From NCBI RefSeq assembly GCF_014596465.1, contig NZ_MECK01000590.1, positions 1 through 43,087 on the forward strand: a stretch of 43,087 bases of DNA, given 5' to 3'. The notes beneath the pieces are model-generated. The model made no database searches. It had not been told where the DNA came from and saw only the letters and a program-made list of their open reading frames with translations. This DNA is from Streptomyces sp. CBMA123 (lineage in GTDB: Bacteria; Actinomycetota; Actinomycetes; Streptomycetales; Streptomycetaceae). Made by a program: the position numbers and the translations under genes. The stretch's first letter is position 1. Each line of letters opens with the position of its first letter. Positions 24,556 to 32,641 of the stretch are shown here, in pieces.

Positions 24556-25641
24556 TCAGCAGATCCGCGGCAGCTGCTCGCCCATCGGCAGGTCGACCAC
24601 CCGGGTGCCGCCGAAGCCGGTGCGGGCGACGACCATCCCGGGGTGGTCCTCGACGCACTCGCCGATCACCACCGCCTCCGCCCCGAGCGGGTGGGCCCGC
24701 ATCGCGGCGAGCACGGCCTCGGCCTCGTCACGCGGGACGAAGGCGACCAGTTTGCCCTCGTTGGCGATGTACATCGGGTCCAGGCCCAGGACGGCGCAGG
24801 CGTTGGCCACCGGATCCGGGACGGGGACGGCGCGTTCGCTGAGCACCACGCCCACCCCGGCGGCCGCCGCGATCTCGTTCAGCGCCGCCGCGAGTCCGCC
24901 CCGGGTGGGGTCGCGCAGCACGTGCAGGTCACGGCTCGCCGCGAGCATGGCCTCGACCAGCCCGCCGAGCGCCGCGCAGTCGCTGCGCACCTCGACTCCG
25001 AACTCCAAACCCTCCCGGACGCTCATGATCGCCACTCCGTGCAGGCCGATCGGCCCGCTGACGATCACCACGTCGCCCGGGCGGGCCCGCTGCGGCCGGA
25101 TGTCGACCCCGGCCGGGACGAGCCCGATGCCGGCGGTGTTCAGGTAGACGCCGTCGCCGTGCCCGGCCTCCACGACCTTGGTGTCCCCGGTGGCCACCTC
25201 CACCCCGGCCGCGCGGGCGGCGGCGCCGATGGCCCGGGCGATCCGGTCCACCACGGCCAGCTCCACCCCCTCCTCCAGGATGACGCCGCAGGACAGGTAG
25301 GCCGGCCGGGCCCCGCTCATGGCCAGGTCGTTGACGGTGCCGTTGACGGCGAGGTCCCCGATGCAGCCGCCGGGGAAGAACAGCGGCCGCACCACGTAGG
25401 AGTCGGTGGAGAAGGCGAGCCGGGCGCCGCCGAGTTCCAGCACGGCGGAGTCGGCGAGGCCGGCCAGCGCCGGGCCGCCGTAGGCGGGCGCGAAGACGTG
25501 CTCGACCAGTTCGGCGGACATCGCCCCGCCACCGCCGTGCCCCATCACCACCCGGGGGTGGTCGCGCAGCGGCAGCGGGCAGCTCCAGCCGGAGAAGTCG
25601 GGCACGGCCGACGGTTGCGTCAGCGTCTCGGTGTCAGCCAA
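24556..25641 (-). CDS. hypE: Hydrogenase maturation protein HypE
   Basis: This 361-aa PurM/AIR-synthase-like protein dehydrates the HypF-delivered carbamoyl group on its C-terminal Cys to thiocyanate, the source of the CN ligands of the NiFe site. The conserved GHGGGGAMSAELV and the last residues PRIC with the acceptor Cys361 are present, as are the ATP-binding elements STDSYVVRPLFFPGG and GDTKVVE. The start is TTG at 25641, chosen because AGGAGG lies 10 bases upstream; it overlaps the hypD stop by 8 nt. An in-frame GTG 12 codons later is the alternative. It is the last gene of the hyp operon, followed by a terminator. Cytoplasmic. Confidence 0.95.
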   Translation of the reverse strand: MADTETLTQPSAVPDFSGWSCPLPLRDHPRVVMGHGGGGAMSAELVEHVFAPAYGGPALAGLADSAVLELGGARLAFSTDSYVVRPLFFPGGCIGDLAVNGTVNDLAMSGARPAYLSCGVILEEGVELAVVDRIARAIGAAARAAGVEVATGDTKVVEAGHGDGVYLNTAGIGLVPAGVDIRPQRARPGDVVIVSGPIGLHGVAIMSVREGLEFGVEVRSDCAALGGLVEAMLAASRDLHVLRDPTRGGLAAALNEIAAAAGVGVVLSERAVPVPDPVANACAVLGLDPMYIANEGKLVAFVPRDEAEAVLAAMRAHPLGAEAVVIGECVEDHPGMVVARTGFGGTRVVDLPMGEQLPRIC

Positions 25642-26758
25642 CGGGGCTCGCCTCCTGGACGGGGCTCGGCGTGCTCAGCCGCCGGTAGAGGTAGTACGCG
25701 GCGCAGGCGCCCTCGCTGGAGACCATGGTGGCGCCGAGCGGTGTGCGCGGGGTGCAGACGGTCCCGAAGGCCTCGCACTGGTGGGGTTTGAGCAGCCCCT
25801 GGAGCACCTCGCCGGCCCGGCACTGGGCGGGTTCGCTGGTGCGGATGCCCGTGACGTCGAAGCGGTGTTCGGCGTCGTGGTCCCGGTAGCGCGGGGAGAG
25901 CCGCCAGCCGCTCTGCGGGATGACGCCGATGCCCCGCCAGGCACGGTCGGTGACTTCGAAGACGTCCTCCAGCATGGCGCGGGCCGCCGGGTTGCCCTCG
26001 GGGCGGACGGCCCGGGGGTAGGCGTTGTCGACGGTGTGCTCCCCGCGTTCCAGCTGCCGTACCGTGCGCCGGATGCCCTCCAGGATGTCCAGCGGTTCGA
26101 AGCCGGTGACGACGATCGGCACCCGGTGGCGCTCGGCGAGCGCGGGGTACTCGGCGGTGCCCATCACGCTGCACACGTGCCCGGCGGCCAGGAAGGCCTG
26201 GACCCGGCAGTCCGGCGATTCCATGATCGCCTCGATCGCCGGGGGCACCCGGACGTGCGAGACCAGCATGCTGAAGTTGCGCAGGCCCTGCTTCCGGGCC
26301 AGGTGGACGGCCATGGCGTTCGGCGGGGCGGTGGTCTCGAAGCCGATGCCGAAGAAGACGACCTCCCGGTCCGGGTTCTCCCGGGCGATCTTCAGCGCGT
26401 CGAGCGGCGAGTACACCACCCGTACGTCGCCGCCCTCGCTCCGGACCCGGAACAGGTCGCGGTCGGTGCCGGGCACCCGCAGCATGTCGCCGAAGGAGCA
26501 GAAGATCACTCCGGGCCGGGCGGCGATCGCCAGGGCCCGGTCGATCACCTCCAGCGGGGTGACGCACACCGGGCAGCCCGGCCCGTGGATCAACTCGACC
26601 TCGTCCGGCAGGAGTTGGTCGATGGCGTGCCGGATGATGCTGTGCGTCTGGCCGCCGCACACCTCCATCAGCGCCCAGGGGCGGGTGACCGTCGCCCTGA
26701 TGTCCGCGAGCAGGCCCTCCGCCAGCTCGGGGTTGCGGAACTCCTCCAGGTACTTCAC
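25634..26758 (-). CDS. hypD: Hydrogenase maturation protein HypD
   Basis: This 374-aa iron-sulfur scaffold assembles Fe(CN)2CO together with HypC. The conserved family motifs are present: MEVCGGQTHSI (about 32-42), HGPGCPVCVTP, FFGIGFETTAP, AGHVCSVMG, and the 4Fe-4S ligands in the C-terminal half (QCRAGEVLQGLLKPHQC, TVCTPR, SSEGACAAYY). GTG at 26758 overlaps the hypC stop as GTGA, giving coupled expression of the two partners. Length and motif content are normal for the family. Confidence 0.97.
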   Translation of the reverse strand: MKYLEEFRNPELAEGLLADIRATVTRPWALMEVCGGQTHSIIRHAIDQLLPDEVELIHGPGCPVCVTPLEVIDRALAIAARPGVIFCSFGDMLRVPGTDRDLFRVRSEGGDVRVVYSPLDALKIARENPDREVVFFGIGFETTAPPNAMAVHLARKQGLRNFSMLVSHVRVPPAIEAIMESPDCRVQAFLAAGHVCSVMGTAEYPALAERHRVPIVVTGFEPLDILEGIRRTVRQLERGEHTVDNAYPRAVRPEGNPAARAMLEDVFEVTDRAWRGIGVIPQSGWRLSPRYRDHDAEHRFDVTGIRTSEPAQCRAGEVLQGLLKPHQCEAFGTVCTPRTPLGATMVSSEGACAAYYLYRRLSTPSPVQEASPVG

Positions 26759-27057
26759 CGCTCGACCTCCTCAGCCGATCCGGCCGCCGGCTCACCCGCC
26801 GCCGCCTCCCACGGGTCGCCGAACTCCTCCTGCAACAAGCCGAGTTCCTCGAACAGCGCCAGCGTCCGCCGGGCCGATTCCTCGTCCAGGCGCTGCAACG
26901 CGAAGCCCACGTGGACGATCGCGTACTCCCCCACCGCCAGATCGGGCAGGTATTCCAGGCACACGTCCTTGACCACCCCGCCGAAGTCCATCACCGCCAT
27001 CCGGGTCCCGTCCCGCTCCCCGATCTCCGTCACCCTGCCGGGCACCGCCAGGCACAT
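26755..27057 (-). CDS. hypC: Hydrogenase assembly chaperone HypC
   Basis: This 100-aa HypC/HybG-family chaperone starts MCLAVPGRV, with the essential Cys2 that binds the iron of the maturing cofactor after Met removal. The OB-like body DFGGVVKDVCLEYLPDLAVGEYAIVHVGFAL is typical. The C-terminal tail after residue 85 (AAAGEPAAGSAEEVER) is a low-complexity extension beyond the usual 75-90 residues. It lies 6 bp after hypF and overlaps hypD. Confidence 0.96.
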   Translation of the reverse strand: MCLAVPGRVTEIGERDGTRMAVMDFGGVVKDVCLEYLPDLAVGEYAIVHVGFALQRLDEESARRTLALFEELGLLQEEFGDPWEAAAGEPAAGSAEEVER

Positions 27058-27063
27058 CCGCTC

Positions 27064-29370
27064 TCACTCCTCCCGGGCGGCCGACGACCGGCCGGCCACC
27101 ATCAGCTGGCCGAGCGCCAGCCCTCCGTCGTTGGGCGGCACCCGGCGGTGCCGCAGCACGGTGAATCCGTCCTCCCCGAGGCCGCGGGCGCAGGCCGAGG
27201 AGAGCAGCGCGTTGGCGAAGACGCCGCCGCTGAGCGCCACCGTGGTGGTGCCGTGCCGGTCCCGGACGACCGCGCAGACCCGCCGGACGGCCTCGGCGAC
27301 CGCCGTGTGGAAGCGCGCGGCGACCAACCCGGCCGGCGCCCCGGCGGTCACGTCGGCGACCACCCCGGCCAGCACCGGCCCGGGGTCGAGGACCCAGCTG
27401 TCCCGCTGAGCGACCAGGTCGAAGGCGTAGCCCTCGGCCGGGCCGAACTCCACGGCGGCCGCCTCCAGTTCGATCGCCGCCTGGGCCTCGTACCCGGCCC
27501 GCTGGCAGACCCCGGCGAGCGAGGACACCGCGTCGAACAGCCGGCCCATGCTGGAGGTCGGCACGCAGTTCAGCCCGCATTCCAACTGCCGTTCCAGCAG
27601 CCGAAGTTCCTCCTCCGGGCAGGCCCGGACCGAGGGCAGCGCGGCGGTCCAGGGCAGCCCGGCGGCCCGCAGGTGGGCGAGCGCCGTCCGGTACGGGCGC
27701 TCGACGGCGGCGTCGCCGCCCGGCAGCGGCACATAGCCGAGGTGGGCGAGGCGGCGGTACCCGTCGTAGTCGGCGAGCAGCACCTCGCCGCCCCAGATCG
27801 CGCCGTCCTCGCCGTAGCCGGTGCCGTCGAAGGCCACGCCCAGGACGGGCCGGCCGCCGTCCAGGCCGTGTTCGGCCATGACCGCGGCGATGTGGGCGTG
27901 GTGGTGCTGCACCCGGCGCACCGGCCGGCCGGCGGCCGTGCGCTCGGCGTGCCGCAGCGAGCGGTAGCCGGGGTGCCGGTCGGCGACCAGCAGTTCGGGC
28001 CGTACCCCGCTGACGGTGCCGAGCTGTTCGACGGCCCGGTCGAAGGCGCGCAGCGTGGCCAGGTCGTCCATGTCGCCGATGTGGCCGGACAGCCAGGCGT
28101 AGCCGTCCCGGGCGAGCGCGAAGGTGTTCTTCAGGTCGCCGCCGACCGCCAGCACCGGCCGGACGGGCACGGGCAACGGGAGCGGCAGCGGCGCGTAGCC
28201 GCGCGAGCGTCGCAGTGGCAGCTGTTCGCCGTCCACCACCCGCACCACCGAGTCCTCGCAGGGGACGTTGATCGGCCGGTCGTGGGTGAGCCAGCCGTCG
28301 ACCAGCGGGGCGAGCGTGGTGAGCGCGTCCCGGTCGTCGGTGACGATGGGCGCGCCGGAGAGGTTGGCGCTGGTCATCACCAGCAGGTCCGGCCCGGGGG
28401 CGGCGAGCAGCAGGTGGTGCAGCGGGGTGTACGGGAGCATCACCCCGAGGTCGGGGCTGCCGGGGGCGACGGCCGGCAGTCGCGCCGTGCAGCCGCCGGA
28501 GCGGCGCAGCAGGACGATCGGCCGGACGGCTCCGGTGAGCAGTTCCCGTTCGACGGGCCCGACCGGCAGCAGGCCCTCGACGGTGGCGAGGTCACGGGCC
28601 ATCAGGGCGAACGGCTTGTCGCCGCGCCGCTTGCGGCGGCGCAGCAGGGCGACGGCGTCGGCGTCGCGGGCGTCGCAGGCGAGGTGGTAGCCGCCGAGGC
28701 CCTTGATCGCGAGGATCGCCCCGCCGGCGAGCAGCCGCCGGGCCTCGCCGAGGGCGTCCTCGCCGCCGAGTCCGGCCCGGCCGGGGACGGTCAGGGCGAG
28801 TCGCGGTCCGCAGGCGTGGCAGGCGACGGGCTGGGCGTGGAAGCGGCGGTCGGCGGGGTCGCTGTACTCCCGGGCGCAGTCCGGGCACATCGGGAAGCCG
28901 GCCATGGTGGTCTCGGCCCGGTCGTAGGGCAGGCCGGTGACGATGGTGTGCCGGGGGCCGCAGTTGGTGCAGCTGATGAACGGGTGCCGGTGGCGCCGGT
29001 CGGCGGGGTCGGTGAGTTCGGCCAGGCAGTCGGCGCAGGTCGCGACGTCGGGCGGGATCAGGGTGGCGCGGGGGCCGTCGGTGCGGGAGGGGGTGATGGT
29101 GAACCCGGTGGCGCCGGTGGCGGTGAGCGGCGCGTGGTCCACCGCGGCGACCTGGGCGAGCGGCGGCGCGTCGGCGGCGACCCGTCGGCAGAAGGCGTCC
29201 AGGGCGGCCGGGTCGCCCTCGACCTCGGCGAGGACGCCCTCGCCGGTGTTGGTGACGCTGCCGGCCAGTCCGAGTTCCCCGGCGAGCGCGAAGACGAACG
29301 GCCGGAAGCCGACGCCCTGCACCAGGCCGCGGACGGCGACCCGCCGCCGTTCGCGGTCGAGTGCCGTCAC
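27064..29370 (-). CDS. hypF: Carbamoyltransferase HypF
   Basis: This 768-aa protein has the full HypF layout. An N-terminal acylphosphatase domain (GLVQGVGFRPFVF, about 14-26) is followed by two zinc-finger pairs (CADC/CTNC and CPDC/CHAC, about 108-185). A YrdC-like nucleotide-binding domain (about 200-370) and a Kae1-like domain with HHHAHIAAVMAEH follow. It turns carbamoyl phosphate into a carbamoyl adduct and passes it to the HypE C-terminal Cys. The start is GTG at 29370, overlapping the hypB stop (GTGA). It belongs to the same superfamily as the biosynthetic carbamoyltransferase at 18775, but its zinc fingers and neighbours place it in hydrogenase maturation. Confidence 0.97.
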   Translation of the reverse strand: MTALDRERRRVAVRGLVQGVGFRPFVFALAGELGLAGSVTNTGEGVLAEVEGDPAALDAFCRRVAADAPPLAQVAAVDHAPLTATGATGFTITPSRTDGPRATLIPPDVATCADCLAELTDPADRRHRHPFISCTNCGPRHTIVTGLPYDRAETTMAGFPMCPDCAREYSDPADRRFHAQPVACHACGPRLALTVPGRAGLGGEDALGEARRLLAGGAILAIKGLGGYHLACDARDADAVALLRRRKRRGDKPFALMARDLATVEGLLPVGPVERELLTGAVRPIVLLRRSGGCTARLPAVAPGSPDLGVMLPYTPLHHLLLAAPGPDLLVMTSANLSGAPIVTDDRDALTTLAPLVDGWLTHDRPINVPCEDSVVRVVDGEQLPLRRSRGYAPLPLPLPVPVRPVLAVGGDLKNTFALARDGYAWLSGHIGDMDDLATLRAFDRAVEQLGTVSGVRPELLVADRHPGYRSLRHAERTAAGRPVRRVQHHHAHIAAVMAEHGLDGGRPVLGVAFDGTGYGEDGAIWGGEVLLADYDGYRRLAHLGYVPLPGGDAAVERPYRTALAHLRAAGLPWTAALPSVRACPEEELRLLERQLECGLNCVPTSSMGRLFDAVSSLAGVCQRAGYEAQAAIELEAAAVEFGPAEGYAFDLVAQRDSWVLDPGPVLAGVVADVTAGAPAGLVAARFHTAVAEAVRRVCAVVRDRHGTTTVALSGGVFANALLSSACARGLGEDGFTVLRHRRVPPNDGGLALGQLMVAGRSSAAREE

Positions 29371-30113
29371 GGCCGCTCCGGCACCGCGTCGTGGTGGTGG
29401 TGCCCGGCGTGCTCGTGCCCCGCCGCCATCACCGGCCGGTGCACCTCGCCGCCGTCCAGCACGCCCAGCGCCCGTTCCAGCAGCGCCCCGACGCCGTCAC
29501 CGCTGCGGGCCGAGGTCCGCACCACCTCCACGCCGGGGTTGACCCGCTGGACGTTCGCCAGGAACGCCGCCTCGTCGAACTCGGCCGCCACGGCGAGGTC
29601 GGCCTTGGTCACCAGGACGAGGTTGGCCAGTCCGAACGCGGTCGGGTACTTGAGCGGCTTGTCCTCGCCCTCGGTGACGGAGGCCAGCACCACCCGCAGC
29701 GATTCGCCGAGGTCGTAGGAGGCCGGGCAGACCAGGTTGCCGACGTTCTCCACGAACAGCAGCCGGCAGTCCCGGGGCAGCCAGCCGTCCAGGTGGCCGG
29801 CGAGCATCCGCGCCTCCAGGTGGCACAGGCCGTCGGTGAGCACCTGCTTCACGGGCGCGCCCGAACGGGCCAGCCGCAGCGCGTCGTTCTCGGTGGCGAG
29901 GTCGGCGGTGAGCGCGGCGACCTCGATCCCGCGCTTCCGGGCGAGGCCCAGCTCGGCCTCCAGCAGGGCGGTCTTGCCGCTGCCGGGGCTGGAGAGCAGG
30001 TTGACTGCGACCGTCCCGCGGGCGGTCAGCGCGGCCCGCAGTTCGCGGGCGCTGTCGTCGTTGCGGGCGAGCACCGCCCGGCGCAGGTCGACCGTGTGGC
30101 CTGTCTGGCACAT
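29367..30113 (-). CDS. hypB: Hydrogenase nickel-insertion GTPase HypB
   Basis: This 248-aa GTPase works with HypA to insert nickel. The P-loop is SSPGSGKT (about residues 41-48), with ENVGNLVCPASYDLGE (about 134-149) and LVTKADL as the G motifs. The C-terminal tail HEHAGHHHHD can bind nickel. The N-terminus is only MCQTGHTVDLRR; the CxxCGC high-affinity nickel site of E. coli HypB is absent, so storage may rely on the unusual C-terminal His cluster. ATG at 30113 follows AAAGG, 6 bp after hypA. Confidence 0.95.
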   Translation of the reverse strand: MCQTGHTVDLRRAVLARNDDSARELRAALTARGTVAVNLLSSPGSGKTALLEAELGLARKRGIEVAALTADLATENDALRLARSGAPVKQVLTDGLCHLEARMLAGHLDGWLPRDCRLLFVENVGNLVCPASYDLGESLRVVLASVTEGEDKPLKYPTAFGLANLVLVTKADLAVAAEFDEAAFLANVQRVNPGVEVVRTSARSGDGVGALLERALGVLDGGEVHRPVMAAGHEHAGHHHHDAVPERP

Positions 30114-30118
30114 CGGCG

Positions 30119-30499
30119 TCAGCCTTTCTGTTCGGCCGGGACGCCGGGGCGGCTGGCCCACTCGACGTCGAGGATCTGGAGCTCGCGCCCGGACAGCAGC
30201 TCGACGCCGGTGCCGGTGCGGCAGTCCGGGCAGCCGAGGTCCGGCGGCATGCCGACGGCCCACTCGACGGCGCAGGGCGCGCAGCGGGCCCGCGCCGGGA
30301 CGGCCTCGGTGTCCAGCACCGCGCCCTCCACCAGCGTTCCGGCGCAGGCGAGTTCGAAGCAGAAGTCGAGGGCCTCGGGCACCACGCCCGCCAACTCGCC
30401 GACCTGCAGCCGGACCCGGGCCACTCCGGCGGCCCGGTGTTCGCGCGCGGCCGTGTCCACCTGCTCGACGACGGCGGCGGCGATCGACATCTCGTGCAT
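30119..30499 (-). CDS. hypA: Hydrogenase nickel chaperone HypA
   Basis: This 126-aa protein starts MHEMSIAAAVVEQV, where His2 is the nickel ligand of the family. This fixes the ATG at 30499, behind a GGGAAGGGA ribosome-binding site, rather than longer in-frame starts. The zinc site is formed by C-A-P-C and C-P-D-C in the C-terminal half. It delivers nickel to the large subunit with HypB. It is the first gene of the hypABFCDE run and begins 117 bp after the microprotein gene. Confidence 0.95.
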   Translation of the reverse strand: MHEMSIAAAVVEQVDTAAREHRAAGVARVRLQVGELAGVVPEALDFCFELACAGTLVEGAVLDTEAVPARARCAPCAVEWAVGMPPDLGCPDCRTGTGVELLSGRELQILDVEWASRPGVPAEQKG

Positions 30500-30615
30500 C
30501 GGTCCCTTCCCACGGCGGGCGGCAACGCGCCCCATTACAGGGGGCGGTGGCGGCGACGGCTCGAAGCCGCGCCGCCACCGCGTCCGGGGCTGCACCGTTC
30601 GCAGCAATCCGCGGC

Positions 30616-30720
30616 TCACATCCGCGAGATCTTCACGTACCGCTTGAGGTCCGGCAGGCTCTGCCAGACCAGCGCGCCGATCCCCGCCAGCAGGGCCGCG
30701 CAGAACAGTTTCCTCAGCAT
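30616..30720 (-). CDS. 34-aa single-span microprotein (DUF6893-like)
   Basis: A 34-residue frame reads MLRKLFCAALLAGIGALVW, then QSLPDLKRYVKISRM. It has a basic N-terminus, one hydrophobic segment (about 6-20) and a basic tail. I recognise it as resembling the DUF6893 small proteins of actinobacteria. GAGGAGG lies 8 bases before the ATG at 30720, which overlaps the end of the protease gene by 7 nt, so translation is likely coupled. It could be a membrane tether or small partner of the hydrogenase. That is inference from position; no function is known to me. Its size makes it easy to miss in annotation. Confidence 0.7.
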   Translation of the reverse strand: MLRKLFCAALLAGIGALVWQSLPDLKRYVKISRM

Positions 30721-31277
30721 GGTGTTGTCCTCCTCTCTGCCCGAGTCCTCTCCGCCCGAGTCCTCTCCGGCTGCGGGCCCGACGGCGACGCGGCCTCCCG
30801 CAGGGCCTCCTCGACGGCCTCCAGCACCGTCCGGACGGCCTCCGCCACGGCGGCGGCCACGGGGGCGCTCAGCCCGATGCCCTCCTCCAGCGACGCCGGT
30901 TCGCAGCCGACCACCAGCACCCGCGCGGGCGGTTGGCCCCCGGTGCCGGCGGCGAGCGTGGCGAGCAGGCCGAGGACGGCGTCCGGGCCCATCCGGTGGC
31001 CGTCCAGGACGGGCACCTCCAGCGGCTCGGCGGCCGCCTCGATCAGGTAGACGGTGCCGGGCGCGCCGCCGCGGCAGGTGGCGTCCACCAGGACGGCGGT
31101 CCGGTAGCCGTCGAGCAGCCGGTAGGCGAGGTCGACGCCGCGCACCCCGACGTCGACCACCTCGACGCCGTCCGGCAGCGGGTGGGCGGACAGTCGCCGG
31201 ACGGTCTCGACGCCGAAGCCGTCGTCGCCGAGGAAGATGTTGCCCACCCCGGCGACCAGCACCTTCGCGCCGGTCAC
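30714..31277 (-). CDS. Hydrogenase maturation endopeptidase (HyaD/HycI family)
   Basis: This 187-aa nickel-dependent endopeptidase cleaves the C-terminal tail of the large subunit after nickel insertion. The family start GVGNIFLGDDGFGVETVRRL (about 9-28) carries the acidic metal ligand. VDVGVRGVDLAYRLLDGY, DATCRGGAPGTVY and GHRMGPD with the His ligand follow. The start is GTG at 31277, overlapping the upstream stop (GTGA). The C-terminus (about 165-187) is a low-complexity tail made by a 15-bp tandem repeat (ERTRAERTRAER). Its substrate is presumably the 23-residue tail of HhyL encoded 3 kb upstream. Confidence 0.92.
   Translation of the reverse strand: MTGAKVLVAGVGNIFLGDDGFGVETVRRLSAHPLPDGVEVVDVGVRGVDLAYRLLDGYRTAVLVDATCRGGAPGTVYLIEAAAEPLEVPVLDGHRMGPDAVLGLLATLAAGTGGQPPARVLVVGCEPASLEEGIGLSAPVAAAVAEAVRTVLEAVEEALREAASPSGPQPERTRAERTRAERRTTPC
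30739..30768. repeat. Two 15-bp tandem repeats in protease tail
   Basis: GCCCGAGTCCTCTCC occurs twice in tandem, encoding RTRAE-type repeats at the extreme C-terminus of the maturation protease. The length is a multiple of three, so the frame is preserved. It looks like a recent slippage expansion. Confidence 0.85.
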
Positions 31278-32641
31278 GACTCCTCCAGCGGGGTGACCTC
31301 GTCGGGCTGGAAGTACCGGAAGCGCCCCTGGGCCCGCCACAGGTCGGCGCCCGGGTCGTCCTCCACGGTGACGGCGAGGTGGACGGAGCCGTCGACGTCG
31401 TGCAGCACCGCCTCGACGACGCCGGTCCGCCCGTCCAGGAAGAGGTCCTGGGCGTCGGTGCGCCGCCGTCCGGGCCGCAGCAGGACCCGGCTGCCCGCGC
31501 CGACCGACCGGCCGTCGACCAGCACCCGGTCCCGCTCGGGGTCGACGTCCGGGTCGCCGCCCGGGTCCCACCAGGGCTGTTCGGGGTCGGAGCCGCCGGT
31601 GATCTCGCGCAGCCCGCGCACGGCGCCGTGCAGGCGTTCCAGTACCTCGGGCGGCATGGACTCGGCCAGGTCGAGCACCGCCCCGGCCCGGTCGTCGGTG
31701 CCCCGGGCCTCGCGCTTCTCCTGGTCGGTCAGGGCCGCCGTGCGCAGGGCCAGGATCTCGTCGATCTCGGTGGAGTCGTAGAGGGTGCCGAGGCTCTCCG
31801 GGGCGATCCTCGGGTGGTCCTCCAGGATGATCGGCGAGGACAGCATCACCTGGCACCCGTCGTCCGGTCCGGCCAGGACGGGCCAGGTGCGCTCGTTGCG
31901 GCACCGTTCGACGGCCGGGCGGGCCCACTCGGGCGGATCGGTGGCCGAGACGAACCGGCCGTGCTCCAGCCCGAGCAGCAGGTGGGCGGAGACCAGGGAG
32001 CGCGGCAGCGCCTCCTCCCGGGTGTCCTTCCGGTGCGGCGTCCAGGCGGAGGCGTTCTCCACCTCGGCGGTGAGTCGCTGCGCCCGGTAGGGGCCGGGGA
32101 GTTCCTCGACCCGCAACCGCACCAGCCCTTCGACCTCCTCGCGCCGCCGCACCAGCCGGCCGACGGCACTGCCGTGCTCGTGCACCAGCTCGGTGCCGCC
32201 GACGCCCGGCAGCCGGAACCCCCGCTGCACTCCGCCGTCGGCCAACTCCTCGACTGACAGCAGGAGTTCGACCCGCTCCTCGACGCCCTCGTCCCATTCG
32301 ACGAGCACCCGGTCGGCGAGCTCCAGCCGTTCCACCGGTTCGAACCCGCCGGTGGCGGTGGCCCGTTCGACGGTACGCCGCTGGACCCGCAGGAAGCGCA
32401 GCTCGACGGCCAGCCGGTCGCCCTGCCGCGCCTCCATGACGCACTCGGTGCGCTGGTGGGAGTGCTCGCCGCCCTGCACGGTGTACTCGGGCGGCACCAG
32501 CACGCCGAACTGCCAGCGCAGCCGGTTCTTGGCGGCCGACGCCCGGTACGGGTAGAGCACGTAGCCCTCCAGCAGCACCGCGTCGGCGATCTGCCGGGCG
32601 GCCGCGAAGCCGTGCTCGATGCCTTCGGGGAAGGTCGTCAC
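31274..32641 (-). CDS. Hydrogenase-associated hypothetical protein (455 aa)
   Basis: I do not recognise a catalytic domain. The 455-aa protein is soluble and acidic. Its N-terminal half looks beta-rich (VLYPYRASAAKNRLRWQFGVL, ELRFLRVQRRTVERA). A segment SSPIILEDHPRIAPESLGTLYDSTEIDEI lies in the middle. The C-terminal part (about 350-455) has a small beta domain (VLVDGRSVGAGSRVLLRPGRR). No signal peptide, membrane span or CxxC is visible. GTG at 32641 overlaps the DUF6084 gene (GTGA), and its stop overlaps the protease start. Strict coupling between structural and protease genes implies a role in assembly of, or electron transfer from, this hydrogenase. Proteins like this recur next to actinobacterial group 1h hydrogenases, to my knowledge without assigned function. 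Confidence 0.8.
   Translation of the reverse strand: MTTFPEGIEHGFAAARQIADAVLLEGYVLYPYRASAAKNRLRWQFGVLVPPEYTVQGGEHSHQRTECVMEARQGDRLAVELRFLRVQRRTVERATATGGFEPVERLELADRVLVEWDEGVEERVELLLSVEELADGGVQRGFRLPGVGGTELVHEHGSAVGRLVRRREEVEGLVRLRVEELPGPYRAQRLTAEVENASAWTPHRKDTREEALPRSLVSAHLLLGLEHGRFVSATDPPEWARPAVERCRNERTWPVLAGPDDGCQVMLSSPIILEDHPRIAPESLGTLYDSTEIDEILALRTAALTDQEKREARGTDDRAGAVLDLAESMPPEVLERLHGAVRGLREITGGSDPEQPWWDPGGDPDVDPERDRVLVDGRSVGAGSRVLLRPGRRRTDAQDLFLDGRTGVVEAVLHDVDGSVHLAVTVEDDPGADLWRAQGRFRYFQPDEVTPLEES

Noticed and set aside
30119..30619. Longer HypA with about 40 extra N-terminal residues
   Set aside because: HypA needs His2 at its N-terminus; the start MHEMSIA at 30499 has a good ribosome-binding site.
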